Made by a program: the position numbers and the translations under genes. The notes beneath the pieces were generated by a model. The model was not told where the DNA came from, did not search any database, and worked only from the letters and a program-made list of their open reading frames with translations. A stretch of 64,000 nt of DNA. Source: an uncultured Gammaproteobacteria bacterium (GTDB lineage Bacteria; Pseudomonadota; Gammaproteobacteria; HK1). The stretch is from assembly GCA_947258715.1 (NCBI GenBank), contig CAMYJH010000005.1, positions 62,001-126,000 on the forward strand, given 5' to 3'. The first letter of the stretch is position 1. Each line of letters opens with the position of its first letter. Shown here piece after piece: positions 1-9,078 of the stretch.

Positions 1-817
1 GTTGTCGCGGGAGGAAATCCAGCGCCGGGTGCCGTTGCTGGATTGCTCTAGAAAAGCCCGTTTCCCCATAACCGGGGGCCTGCTGCAGCCCCGCGGCGGG
101 GTCGCGCGTCACGACGCCGTTGCCTGGGGATTCGCCCGCGCCGCCGACGCAAGGGGAGTGGACATCATTCAAAACTGCGAGGTCACCGGCATTCACAAGC
201 AGGGCAATCGCGTCACCGGGGTGGAAACCACCCGTGGCTACATCGGGGCAAGAAAGATCGGTCTCGCCGTTGCCGGCAACAGCAGCCGGCTTGCCGCCAT
301 GGCCGGCGTGACCCTGCCCATCGAATCCCACGTGCTCCAGGCCATGGTTACCGAGCCGTTGAAGCCCGTTCTACACACGGTGGTCACCTCGGGCGCCTCA
401 CATCTTTATATCAGCCAGACGGACAAGGGCGAGATCCTGATGGGCGGCGATCTGGACGGCTACAACTCCTACGCCCAGCGCGGCAACCTGCCGCTGATCG
501 AACACGTGATCCAGGCTGCGGTGAGTCTGTTCCCGTTCTTGAGCCGCACCCGCCTGATGCGCACTTGGGGCGGGGTGATGGATATGACCATGGACGGCAG
601 CCCGATAATCGGCAAGTTGCCGGTGGAGGGACTGTATATGAATGGCGGCTGGTGCTACGGCGGATTCAAGGCGACCCCGGGTTCGGGCTGGGTGTTCGCC
701 TGGACCCTGGCTAAGGACCAGCCCCACGAGCTCAACGCGGCTTTCAATCTGGACCGTTTTCACAGTGGCTGGCTGCTGGACGAGAAGGGCGCGGGCGCCA
801 CGCCGGGAGCGCATTGA
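1..817 (+). CDS. soxB: Sarcosine oxidase beta subunit (5' truncated by window)
   Basis: C-terminal 271 or so residues of the FAD/FMN-dependent beta subunit of heterotetrameric sarcosine oxidase, which oxidatively demethylates sarcosine to glycine, 5,10-methylene-THF and H2O2. The frame is open to the window edge, so the true start lies upstream. Seen: an RHDAVAWG segment near residue 37, the region that carries the covalent-FMN histidine in this family, and a C-terminal DAO-type segment with GGVMDMTMDGSPIIG and NGGWCYGGFKATPGSG. It is followed on the same strand by soxD, soxA and soxG in the canonical soxBDAG order, separated from soxD by 159 bp that hold a long inverted repeat. Identity is secure from sequence and context. 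Confidence 0.93.
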   Translation, partial: LSREEIQRRVPLLDCSRKARFPITGGLLQPRGGVARHDAVAWGFARAADARGVDIIQNCEVTGIHKQGNRVTGVETTRGYIGARKIGLAVAGNSSRLAAMAGVTLPIESHVLQAMVTEPLKPVLHTVVTSGASHLYISQTDKGEILMGGDLDGYNSYAQRGNLPLIEHVIQAAVSLFPFLSRTRLMRTWGGVMDMTMDGSPIIGKLPVEGLYMNGGWCYGGFKATPGSGWVFAWTLAKDQPHELNAAFNLDRFHSGWLLDEKGAGATPGAH

Positions 818-913
818 GGTGACGCGTAATGCGTGACGCGAGACGCGTGATGCGAGAAAGGAAAGGAAACTCATGAATTCCCTCGCGTCACGCATTACGC
901 ATCACGCGTCACC
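818..913. repeat. Long inverted repeat of GCGTAATGCGTGACGCG words
   Basis: The left arm 818-840 and the right arm 884-913 are reverse complements except for one extra 6-bp word (GATGCG) in the right arm. The spacer 841-883 starts with further permuted words (ACGCGTGATGCG). It begins directly after the soxB stop codon, inside the sox operon, so it can form a stable mRNA hairpin between soxB and soxD. A third, single-armed copy lies at 8751-8776. Confidence 0.85.
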
Positions 914-976
914 GATACGTTTGAATCGAACATCTGAACGCATGTCGCTCGATGCATTAGCAAAGCTCGCAACCCC

Positions 977-1258
977 ATGCTCCTCATAGAATGTCCCTAC
1001 TGCGGTGCCAGGGCACAAATCGAATTCACCTATGGCGGTGATGCGACGCTGTCCCGCCCCGGGGATCTCAGCGCGGTGGAGACAAAGGAGTGGCTGGACT
1101 TCGTTTATCTGCGTGAAAATCCGCGCGGACCCCACATTGAGTGGTGGCATCATTCTGCCGGCTGCCGCCGCTGGTTCAAGGTGCGCCGCGACACCCTGAG
1201 CCACGAGATCTCGGCGACCGGTACCCCGGACTCGAATCTGGGAAGCGGATCCGTATGA
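977..1258 (+). CDS. soxD: Sarcosine oxidase delta subunit
   Basis: 93-residue delta subunit of heterotetrameric sarcosine oxidase, a small zinc-binding structural subunit. Visible zinc ligands are the CPYCG pair near the N-terminus and the H-x3-C of WHHSAGC near residue 60, with the family's WLDFVYLRENPRGPHIEWW core. The length is typical. The stop codon overlaps the soxA start as ATGA, so translation is probably coupled. No strong ribosome binding site precedes ATG 977, and the upstream inverted repeat may influence expression relative to soxB. Confidence 0.95.
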   Translation: MLLIECPYCGARAQIEFTYGGDATLSRPGDLSAVETKEWLDFVYLRENPRGPHIEWWHHSAGCRRWFKVRRDTLSHEISATGTPDSNLGSGSV

Positions 1259-4200
1259 GCCGGCAACCGTATCGAATTACGGCTGGCGGGCTTGTGGATC
1301 GCGAGCGGCCTTTACGCTTCACCTTCGACGGTCGAAAGTTTACTGGGCTCGCGGGGGATACGCTGGCGTCAGCGCTGCTCGCAAATGGTGTCCGGCTCGT
1401 CGGCCGCAGCTTCAAGTACCACCGTCGCCGGGGCATCTTCAGTGACGGCGTCGAGGAGCCCAATGCTCTGGTGCGGCTGCGTCGGGGCGAACGCGCAGAG
1501 CCCAATCTCCGCGCCACTTCGGTGGAGCTGTTCGAGGGGCTGGAGGCCAGAAGCCAGAACCACTGGCCTTCCCTCGAATTCGACCTCGGCGCGATCAACA
1601 ACCTGGCTTCGCGCTTCATGCCCACAGGCTTTTACTACAAGACTTTCACGTGGCCGGCCGGCGCCTGGATGTTTTACGAGCGCTTTATTCGTAAGACAAC
1701 GGGACTGGGACGGGCGGCCGAGCATCATGACCCGGACCGCTACGAAAAGCGCTACGCCCACTGCGAGGTGCTGGTTGTCGGTGCCGGTCCGGCGGGACTC
1801 GCCGCCGCGCTGGCCGCGGTCCGCAGCGGAGCGCGGGTGATTCTGGTGGAATCGGACTTCCGTTTGGGCGGCAGCCTTCTGCGGGATCCGCGCCCCATCG
1901 ACGACGAGTTCGCCCCCGAATGGGTGAGCGGCGTGGAGGCCGAGCTGAAGTCGGCGCCGAATACGCGCATCCTCAAGCGCGCTACTGCCTTCGGATACTA
2001 CGACGCCAATCTGGTGGCGGTGGCCCAGCGGATCACGGACCACGAAGGGAAGTCGGAGAGATTTCTTTCGCGCCAGAGGATCTGGTGGGTGAGGGCGCGG
2101 CAAGTGGTGCTGGCGACTGGCGCCATCGAACGCCCGCTGGTATTTGCCGAGAATGATCTGCCCGGAGTGATGCTCGCCTCGGCGGTGCGCAGCTACGCGG
2201 TGCGGTACGGTGTGCGCTGCGGCAAGCGGGCGGTGGTTTTTGCCAACAACGACGATGCCTATGCCACCGTTGCCGCTGTCCTGGAGGCCGGCGGCAGCGT
2301 GGAGGCGGTGGTGGACCCGCGCGCCGGGGGTCCCGGCGATTCGGTGAGGCGGCAGATAAACGCGTTGGGCGTGCGTATGCTGGAAGGCTACGCGGTCGTC
2401 CGGGCGGAGGGTGGAGACTCGATCCGCAGCGCCACGGTGATGCGGTTTACCCGTGAAGGATCGATTCTCACGGGCGAACCCGAACGCATCGACTGCGATC
2501 TGCTATGCGTATCCGGGGGCTTTAACCCGACGGTGCACCTTTTCTCCCAATCCCAGGGCAAGCTCCGCTTCGACCAGGTCAGCGCGTGCTTCGTGCCCGA
2601 CGTCTCCCGCCAGGCGGAACGATCCGCGGGCGCGGCGCGAGGATGCTTCGGGCTTCAGGAAGTGCTTTCCGACGGTGTCGAGGCGGGCCGTGCGGCGGCC
2701 GAGGACTGCGGCCTGACGCGGGCTCGATTTCGGGTCCCCGAAGGAACGGAAGAATTCACTCAGACCGCCGCGATGTTGCCGCTTTGGGCGGTACCGCTTC
2801 CACAGGGCCAGCGGGGTAAACGCTTCGTCGATCTGCAAAACGATGTCACCGCGGACGACATCGCGTTGGCGGTGCGGGAAGGTTACCGCTCGGTGGAGCA
2901 CCTGAAACGCTACACCACGCTGGGAATGGGCACCGACCAGGGGCGCACCAGCAACGTAAACGGCTTGGCAATTCTGGCTTCAATCGTGGGCAGCGAAATT
3001 CCTGCTGTCGGCACCACGACCTTCCGTCCGCCGTTCACGCCGGTGACCCTGGGGGCGCTGGGCGGTCGAGAAGTGGGTCAGGAGTTTGCTCCGGTACGGC
3101 GTACTCCGATGCACGCCTGGCACGAGCGTGCGGGGGCCCGCTTCGTCACCGCCGGGCTCTGGCTCAGGCCGCAGTATTACGCCCACAGCGGCGAGTCGAT
3201 GATGGACGCGGTATACCGCGAAGCCCGGGCCGTGCGCAGGGGTGTCGGCATCGTCGACGTCTCGACCTTGGGGAAAATCGAAATCCAGGGGCGCGATGCG
3301 GCAGAGTTTCTAGAGCGCGTTTACATCAACCGATGGAAAAACCTGAAGGTGGGCCGCTGCCGTTACGGCATCATGCTGCGGGAGGACGGTTTTATTTTGG
3401 ACGACGGCACCACGACTCGGGTGGCCGAAAACACCTTTTACATGACCACCACCACGACCAACGCGGGGCCGGTCATGGCGCATCTCGAGTACTACGCGCA
3501 AACGATTTGGCCGCAGCTGCACGTCCATCTCACGTCGGTTTCCGATCAGTGGGCGGGCGCCGCCGTGGCGGGTCCGAAAAGTCGCGACCTGTTGGCGCTG
3601 GCGTGCGACGGCGCCGATTTGAGAAACGAATCGTTGCCTTTCATGGGCTATCTGGAAACCACGGTTGCGGACGCGCCGGTGCGCATTTTTCGCATGACTT
3701 TTTCCGGAGAGCTGGCTTACGAGGTGCACACGCCGTCGAACTTTGCTCTCCACGTGTGGAAACGACTGCTGGACGCAGGCAGAGAGTTTGAAGTGACGCC
3801 GTACGGCACCGAGGCGATGAGCATTCTGCGGATTGAAAAGGGGCACGTGGTGGCGGCCGAGCTGGACGGGCGCACCGTTCCGTCGGACTTCGGATTCGAC
3901 GCCCTGCAGCGAAAGGAGGGCGACTTCATCGGTCGGCGCTCGCTGGAGCGTCCGGGGCTGAAGAAATCCGCGCGAAGGGGTTTCGTCGGTCTGGTATCCG
4001 AGGACGGTAGGCATATCCCCAGGGGTGCCCAGCTGGTGTGGAATCCCAACGCGGACAGACCTCTCCACACCCTCGGCCACGTGACCTCCACCTGCTATAG
4101 CCCGAATCTAGAAAAAGAAATCGCGCTGGCGTTGCTGGAGGACCCCGAGGGCCACGGCGATGAGCTGCTCTATGCTTCCTCCCCGCTCACCAACGAGCAC

Positions 4201-4263
4201 GTGCCGGTAAAAGTGACCCACCCGGTGTTCATCGACCCGCAAGGCAAACTTCCTCGTGGCTGA
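1255..4263 (+). CDS. soxA: Sarcosine oxidase alpha subunit
   Basis: 1002-residue alpha subunit. Domains in order: N-terminal Fer2-like domain without cluster cysteines (about 10-100; GRSFKYHRRRGIF), a dinucleotide-binding pyridine-nucleotide oxidoreductase region with VVGAGPAGLAAAL near residue 180, and a C-terminal GcvT-like aminomethyltransferase region (about 600-1000) that takes up tetrahydrofolate. I chose ATG 1255 because it overlaps the soxD stop and begins at the conserved RITAGG...RPLRFTFDG; the reading frame is open further upstream (to 1141) but that part lies within soxD. The last 8 bp overlap soxG. Confidence 0.96.
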   Translation: MSRQPYRITAGGLVDRERPLRFTFDGRKFTGLAGDTLASALLANGVRLVGRSFKYHRRRGIFSDGVEEPNALVRLRRGERAEPNLRATSVELFEGLEARSQNHWPSLEFDLGAINNLASRFMPTGFYYKTFTWPAGAWMFYERFIRKTTGLGRAAEHHDPDRYEKRYAHCEVLVVGAGPAGLAAALAAVRSGARVILVESDFRLGGSLLRDPRPIDDEFAPEWVSGVEAELKSAPNTRILKRATAFGYYDANLVAVAQRITDHEGKSERFLSRQRIWWVRARQVVLATGAIERPLVFAENDLPGVMLASAVRSYAVRYGVRCGKRAVVFANNDDAYATVAAVLEAGGSVEAVVDPRAGGPGDSVRRQINALGVRMLEGYAVVRAEGGDSIRSATVMRFTREGSILTGEPERIDCDLLCVSGGFNPTVHLFSQSQGKLRFDQVSACFVPDVSRQAERSAGAARGCFGLQEVLSDGVEAGRAAAEDCGLTRARFRVPEGTEEFTQTAAMLPLWAVPLPQGQRGKRFVDLQNDVTADDIALAVREGYRSVEHLKRYTTLGMGTDQGRTSNVNGLAILASIVGSEIPAVGTTTFRPPFTPVTLGALGGREVGQEFAPVRRTPMHAWHERAGARFVTAGLWLRPQYYAHSGESMMDAVYREARAVRRGVGIVDVSTLGKIEIQGRDAAEFLERVYINRWKNLKVGRCRYGIMLREDGFILDDGTTTRVAENTFYMTTTTTNAGPVMAHLEYYAQTIWPQLHVHLTSVSDQWAGAAVAGPKSRDLLALACDGADLRNESLPFMGYLETTVADAPVRIFRMTFSGELAYEVHTPSNFALHVWKRLLDAGREFEVTPYGTEAMSILRIEKGHVVAAELDGRTVPSDFGFDALQRKEGDFIGRRSLERPGLKKSARRGFVGLVSEDGRHIPRGAQLVWNPNADRPLHTLGHVTSTCYSPNLEKEIALALLEDPEGHGDELLYASSPLTNEHVPVKVTHPVFIDPQGKLPRG

Positions 4264-4858
4264 AGCCGTCGAAAGTAACGCTTTAAGCGAACATCCCAAA
4301 AGCAGGCTGCGCACGGCGGGTACCGGCGGCCTGCCGGGGGCCGTGCTCGAGGAGCAAAGGCCGGCGGCCATGGCCCAGATCAACGGCGCGCCGCAGGATC
4401 CCCGGCTGCAAATGGCGCTCGGCTACCTGGCGCTGGAATCCACGCCCGAGCCCCTCCGCGCCTGCCCGGGTAAAGGCGGCACCCTGCTCTGGAACGGTCC
4501 CGGCCAGTGGCTGGCCGTATCCCCGTCAACACCCGACAGCGACTTTCTGATCGGTCTGCGTCGGGCGCTGGAACCCATCGGCGCGACCGTCACCGACCTC
4601 AGCCACGCCCGCACCGTGATTCGGCTCGCGGGCCCGAAGGCGAGAGAAGTGATGCTCAAAGGCTGCCCCCTGGATCTGGAACGTTTTCAGGTCAACGACT
4701 GCGCGTCAAGTCTTCTCGCTCACCTCAACGTTCATATCCACTGCCTCGGCGATCAAACCTTCGACCTTTACGTGTTCCGCAGCTTCGGCCTGGCGATGTG
4801 GGAGTGGCTGATCGACGCGGCCCTGGAATACGGCGTGGAAATGCGTCCCAGTGATTGA
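4256..4858 (+). CDS. soxG: Sarcosine oxidase gamma subunit
   Basis: 200-residue gamma subunit with a GcvT-like fold. It starts at GTG 4256, overlapping the end of soxA by 8 bp, which supports the start and a coupled operon. Recognisable features are GKGGTLLWNGPGQWLAV, the DLSHARTVIRLAGPKAREVMLKGCPLDL stretch and the VFRSFGLAMWEWL terminus typical of SoxG. No glyA, folD or purU follows, unlike in many sox operons. No terminator with a T-run is visible after the stop. Confidence 0.93.
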   Translation: MAEAVESNALSEHPKSRLRTAGTGGLPGAVLEEQRPAAMAQINGAPQDPRLQMALGYLALESTPEPLRACPGKGGTLLWNGPGQWLAVSPSTPDSDFLIGLRRALEPIGATVTDLSHARTVIRLAGPKAREVMLKGCPLDLERFQVNDCASSLLAHLNVHIHCLGDQTFDLYVFRSFGLAMWEWLIDAALEYGVEMRPSD

Positions 4859-4996
4859 CAATCTCCTGATAATTCAGCCGTATATCAAGAAATTCCACCA
4901 GATTAGGCTACTATCGTTAGTGAGCGCGCGGACAAGGTGAAGCGAGCGCGGCGCGCCGCATTAGAACGAAACTCTTGAATCGGCCGGGCGAGTAAG

Positions 4997-6742
4997 TTGA
5001 CGAATCAAGTTCCAAGACGCGTTCTCGTCATCGAGGATGATCCCGACTATCGAAATCTGCTGCAGCGCTTTTTGAAAAAGGCGTTTCCGGACGCTGGCGT
5101 GCATCTGTACGAACCGGAAACCAAAGGCCGTCCGGACGCCGGCTTCGACTGGTCAAGATTCGACGTTCTGCTTCTTGACTATCGCCTGGGCGAGAACGAA
5201 AACGGGCTTGACTGGCTCAGAGAATTCAAGACAAAGGGCAACAAGTTTCCGGCCACGATTCTGCTCACCGCTGCCGGCAGCGAAGAGGTGGCGGTGGGCG
5301 CTCTGCGCTTTGGCGCCCACGACTATTTAAAGAAGCAGAATCTCAACGCCAAGCGGCTGGCGGAAAGCGTCGCTGACGCATTCAACGTCCGGGCGCAAGA
5401 AGAGAGTATCAGTCGTTCTCTTACCATCAACGCATCGAGGTTCAGTAAATCCTATTTCTACGGCCAGTTCGACCTTGCCTTAGAGGAATCGGAGAAAGGT
5501 GAAGATCGTGCGCTGATTCTGATTAAGGTAGACAGCCACGACTCGTTGCAGAAAACTCTCGGCGTCCTGGCGACCGACGAGCTTGCGCGTTTTCTTGCCA
5601 ATGTCGGCACAGAGTTTTTCAAGGTCGGCAGATACTCTCCGCGGGCAACCCGATTCACCGATTCATCCATCGCCTTCCTGGTCGGCGGCTACGAAGGTAA
5701 AGCCAAGCTCGAAGGCCTGATCGCGAAGCTGACCGAACGCATCGATAAATCGCCTCCTCTGATTAAGAATTCGCCAGTTCCCATCACCGTCAGCATCGGC
5801 GTTGCGCTCATTCAGTCCAAAGAGCGCGGTGTACCCGGTTTGCTAGAGCAGGCAGAGAAGGCAGCGGTAGCAGCCGCGACCCAAGAGGGCAATTCCTACG
5901 TCATCGCAAGCGCCGCCGCCGCTAAAAAGACGAAACCCGTTGCGGTAGAGCGCGGCGACGTATTCGACGCCAAGTCGGCGATGCGGGAGAACAGGATTCA
6001 GGCCATGTTTTGTCCGATTACCGCGGTCTCGGGCGAGAGCGCTGTGCTCGGTTTTGAAGAATTCTTCGAGGTCAAGCCCCGTTTCATTGCTTTGAGCGGG
6101 GAAAGCGTTCTGGCCGAGCCGATTCTGACCGAGCTTGCCGACAGTACCCTGTCCCGGCTTGCCGACCGTTGGAAGATTCGGGAATGCGTGGGCCGGCTTC
6201 TGTCGGGGGACATTCCGGCCGACAAGCTCCCCGGTTTTTTCATCGGGCTAGACGAAACCTCGTACAATGACGTGAATCTTGCTCGGTGGATTGGCGAGCT
6301 GATCAGGTATTACGGTACTAAGAAGGCGTTCGGAGAGCTCGTACTTGCGGTGAAGCCGGATGTGCTGATGAGCAGTATCAAGCCGATAGTGGCGCTGATG
6401 CAGCACCTGAAATCGAAGCACGCATTCAGGTTTGCGCTGGATAGCGTGGAAGACCCTGCGCTGTGCAAAGTCTGTTTTTCTAGCTTCCCCTTCGACCTGG
6501 TGGCGTTGAGCCCTGAACTCGTTCAGAAGCTGATCAAGAGCGGACCCGAGATCGAAGAGCTTGGAAAGCTCGCCGCGGTCAAAGGAGACGCTTTGATGCT
6601 CGCGCGTGGCATCGAGGACGCTAACGGCCTGCACGCCGTTATCTCCGCGGGAATCGACCTGGTCCAGGGTGATTTCGTGGCGCCTGAGCAGGAAGAGATC
6701 GAAACTGTCTCAGGCATCGAGACTGTCCACCTCGGCGAGTAA
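4997..6742 (+). CDS. Response regulator with degenerate GGDEF and EAL domains (paralogue 1)
   Basis: 581 residues: receiver domain 1-130 (acid pair E13/D14, phospho-acceptor D61 in LLLDYRLGE, T in ILLTAAGS, K in DYLKKQ), degenerate GGDEF about 165-305 and degenerate EAL about 330-570. The GGDEF signature reads TDSSI (221-225) and the EAL position reads EEF (354-356); the DDFGTG loop is replaced by LDSVEDPALCKVC, so diguanylate cyclase and phosphodiesterase activity are both unlikely. Architecture resembles FimX without its PAS domain, so a c-di-GMP effector or protein-interaction role is an inference. C490-x2-C493 is shared with the two paralogues at 6994-8745 and 54897-56648. This is the only copy with an intact receiver active site. 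Starts with TTG 4997 (agtaagTTGACG); the first residues MTNQVPRRVLVIEDD fit the family. Confidence 0.85.
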   Translation: MTNQVPRRVLVIEDDPDYRNLLQRFLKKAFPDAGVHLYEPETKGRPDAGFDWSRFDVLLLDYRLGENENGLDWLREFKTKGNKFPATILLTAAGSEEVAVGALRFGAHDYLKKQNLNAKRLAESVADAFNVRAQEESISRSLTINASRFSKSYFYGQFDLALEESEKGEDRALILIKVDSHDSLQKTLGVLATDELARFLANVGTEFFKVGRYSPRATRFTDSSIAFLVGGYEGKAKLEGLIAKLTERIDKSPPLIKNSPVPITVSIGVALIQSKERGVPGLLEQAEKAAVAAATQEGNSYVIASAAAAKKTKPVAVERGDVFDAKSAMRENRIQAMFCPITAVSGESAVLGFEEFFEVKPRFIALSGESVLAEPILTELADSTLSRLADRWKIRECVGRLLSGDIPADKLPGFFIGLDETSYNDVNLARWIGELIRYYGTKKAFGELVLAVKPDVLMSSIKPIVALMQHLKSKHAFRFALDSVEDPALCKVCFSSFPFDLVALSPELVQKLIKSGPEIEELGKLAAVKGDALMLARGIEDANGLHAVISAGIDLVQGDFVAPEQEEIETVSGIETVHLGE

Positions 6743-6993
6743 TGGCGGCGGCCGAGAGCCGAGTCGGTGGATCGCGCCGGGTCCCGTCGCCGGCGTCGAC
6801 CGCAGAGCGTTTTCTTGCCCCTGTCGAGCCGGGGAACGACGCGCGCAGCAACATGCATATTCGAATCCGCTTGACCTGTGTTCACGAGTCTTTGAGCTAT
6901 CATTAGGCAGGAATCGAAGGCGTCTCAACCGCTGGATTGAGCCCGGCAGGATTCATCCTCTTTAGTACTCTGTGCTTAACGAGATAAATTCCA

Positions 6994-8745
6994 ATGAAGG
7001 TGCTGGTCATTGAGCCCGAGGCGGAGTTCCGTAAGAAAGTCATGGGCTTTCTTTCGCAGGCATTTCCGCATGCCGAAATCCATCCCTACGATCCGACGAC
7101 TTCCGGTCGCCCGGATGCCGACTTCAGCTGGACCGGATTCGACGTCCTGATCCTCGACTATCACCTGGGGGGTGAAGAGAACGGTCTAGACTGGCTGCGT
7201 GCCTTCAAGCACGAAAGCAATCGTTTTCCGGCGACCGTTATGCTTACTTCTGCGGAGAATGAGGAAGTCGCGGTGAAGGCGTTGCGCCACGGGGCACATG
7301 ACTTTCTCAGGAAGCGGGACTTGAGCCCGCACAAGCTTGCTGAAGCAATTGCCGACGCCCTCAACGTGCGTTACCGGGAATCGGGCGTGGAGACATCGCT
7401 CACACTCACCTCGGCGAGATTCAGCAAGTCGTTCTTCTACGGGCAGCTGGATCTGGCCTTCCAAGAAGCAGAAAAGAATGAGACCCGGGCGTTGATATTG
7501 ATACGTCTGGATGGCTACGACGGATTGCGAAGGTCTCTGGGATTGCTGGTCCTGGAGGACATCACCCGGCACCTGGCCAATATCGGGTTAGAACTGTTTC
7601 GATTCGGTCGCTACCGACCGCGGGCCACCCGCTTCAGCGATGCGTCTATCGGAATCCTCATCGGAGGATACGAAAACGTTAAGTCGTTGCGTGCGGCCCT
7701 GGAAAAATTCTGCGAGCGTCTCAAGGCGTCGCCACCGGTGGTGGGCGAGAACGAAATTCCGGTCTCCGTCAGCGTGGGCGCAGTGGTAATTAATTCCCAT
7801 TCGGTGGATGTATATGATCTGTTCGGACATGCTGAGACGGCAATAAACAAAGCTGCAGCTAAAGAAGGCAACGCCTTCGAGCTCGTGCACCCGGGCGTCG
7901 AAGTCGAAGCGGCGGACGTGGAGCAGCCACACGTCGGTGAATTCGACGTGCAGGGGGCGGTGGAAGAAAACCGCATTCAGGCGATGTTCGGCGCCATATC
8001 CGCGGTGTCGGACCGAAGCGTCGCAGTGAAGCTGAACGATTTTTTCGAGATCGACCCGCATTTTGTTTCTGCCACCGGAGAACTCGTTCCGGTCAAGAGC
8101 GTGTTCGATTCGAACTCCGACGAAATTCTGGCGAAAGCAATTGATCGCTGGAGCATACGCGAGGGTATCCGGCGCCTTTTTTCGGACAACAGATCGCCTA
8201 ACCATTCGCCGGCCTTCTTGGTCGACATCAGCGAGGCTTCCACACGCGATGACGAGCTTCCAATATGGCTCGAAGAGCTGGTTGCCGAGCTCGGTAAAGA
8301 GATACGGCTTGGGGGGATATTACTGTGCATCTCTCCTCAGGTTTTGATGAGGAATACAAAGCAAGTGGTGCCGGTTTGCAGAGTTCTCAGCAACCGGCTT
8401 GGAGTCCGTTTCGCAATCAAGGACCTGGAAGACCCGGCAACGTGTAAGCTGTGCCTTGCCAAGATCAGATTTGATTTGATTGTGTTGTCCAATAATTGCA
8501 CACGGTCGCTGATCGGAAAGGACAGAGCATCTATGGAAAGCCGCAGGCTGCTGGAGTTTGCTTTCAGAAAAAACCTGCTGACGATTGCGCGCGGCATCGG
8601 TGATGCGAACGCGCTGCACGGCGTGATCTCCGCGGGCGTCGATTTCGTCCACGGCGACTTTATTGCCCCCGAGCAGGAAGAAGTAGAGGCCGCCATCGGC
8701 ATCGAAACGGTGTCGATAGACGATACCGCAGACTGGCGCCAGTAA
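6994..8745 (+). CDS. Response regulator with degenerate GGDEF and EAL domains (paralogue 2)
   Basis: 583 residues, collinear with the preceding gene along the whole length, so a tandem duplicate. The receiver keeps the phospho-acceptor D55 (LILDYHLGG) but the acid pair is E7/P8, so metal binding and phosphorylation may be impaired. The GGDEF position reads SDASI, the EAL position NDF, and the catalytic DD loop IKDLEDPATCKLC; C484-x2-C487 is conserved. The C-terminus VHGDFIAPEQEEVE matches the other copies. A 251-bp gap separates it from paralogue 1, so it may have its own promoter. It is probably a non-catalytic c-di-GMP-related signalling protein; the partner is unknown. Confidence 0.83.
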   Translation: MKVLVIEPEAEFRKKVMGFLSQAFPHAEIHPYDPTTSGRPDADFSWTGFDVLILDYHLGGEENGLDWLRAFKHESNRFPATVMLTSAENEEVAVKALRHGAHDFLRKRDLSPHKLAEAIADALNVRYRESGVETSLTLTSARFSKSFFYGQLDLAFQEAEKNETRALILIRLDGYDGLRRSLGLLVLEDITRHLANIGLELFRFGRYRPRATRFSDASIGILIGGYENVKSLRAALEKFCERLKASPPVVGENEIPVSVSVGAVVINSHSVDVYDLFGHAETAINKAAAKEGNAFELVHPGVEVEAADVEQPHVGEFDVQGAVEENRIQAMFGAISAVSDRSVAVKLNDFFEIDPHFVSATGELVPVKSVFDSNSDEILAKAIDRWSIREGIRRLFSDNRSPNHSPAFLVDISEASTRDDELPIWLEELVAELGKEIRLGGILLCISPQVLMRNTKQVVPVCRVLSNRLGVRFAIKDLEDPATCKLCLAKIRFDLIVLSNNCTRSLIGKDRASMESRRLLEFAFRKNLLTIARGIGDANALHGVISAGVDFVHGDFIAPEQEEVEAAIGIETVSIDDTADWRQ

Positions 8746-8750
8746 AAGAT

Positions 8751-8776
8751 ACGCGTAATGCGTGACGCGTGACGCG
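8751..8776. repeat. Single copy of GCGTAATGCGTGACGCG word repeat
   Basis: ACGCGTAATGCGTGACGCG followed by TGACGCG, identical in its core to both arms of the inverted repeat at 818-913. It begins 5 bp after the stop of the second receiver/GGDEF/EAL paralogue. Confidence 0.8.
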
Positions 8777-8997
8777 AAGGCGGAAGAGGGTGGAGGTCGC
8801 GGGTAATCAGAACGATTACTTTGCCCATATTCCATCGACTTCCCGCCAGCTACGATCCTCCGGTATACGACATACCTGGAATCCCGCCGTTTTCCGGTTC
8901 CACCCCCCTATCAAACGCTGAGGGCCCCCCGAAACGGCCGCAGCGCCGCGTCACGCGGGACCCGTCGATTTTGCCTGAAGCCGGGCGCCCGCCTGCG

Positions 8998-9003
8998 TAT
9001 AAT
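8998..9003 (+). promoter_or_regulatory. Candidate -10 box for dnaX
   Basis: A perfect TATAAT about 75 bp before the dnaX ATG. No good TTGACA lies 16-18 bp upstream (TTGCCT at 8971 is 21 bp away), so the promoter assignment is tentative. Confidence 0.35.
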
Positions 9004-9078
9004 TCTCCGCCTCGATTCGCCGCCGGCGCCACGCTGGCAGCATTAGCAGTTACGAGTCGCAAAGAAAGCCGAATTCAG

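Larger units (their letters stand above)
8746..9078. other. Intergenic region upstream of dnaX
   Basis: 333 bp without a convincing gene. It holds one copy of the GCGTAATGCGTGACGCG repeat (8751-8776) and a TATAAT box at 8998-9003. An in-frame extension of dnaX back to 8821 is open but is proline- and arginine-rich and unlike DnaX. I looked for the 4.5S (SRP) RNA that often sits here and did not find its conserved GGAAGGAAGCAGCC loop. Confidence 0.6.

Noticed and set aside
4855..4886. TTGACA ... TATATC promoter after soxG
   Set aside because: The -35 is perfect but the spacing to any -10-like hexamer is 19-20 bp, and TTGACA overlaps the soxG stop; too weak to list.
8780..9060. 4.5S SRP RNA gene upstream of dnaX
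   Set aside because: The conserved GGAAGGAAGCAGCC tetraloop region is missing from the interval.
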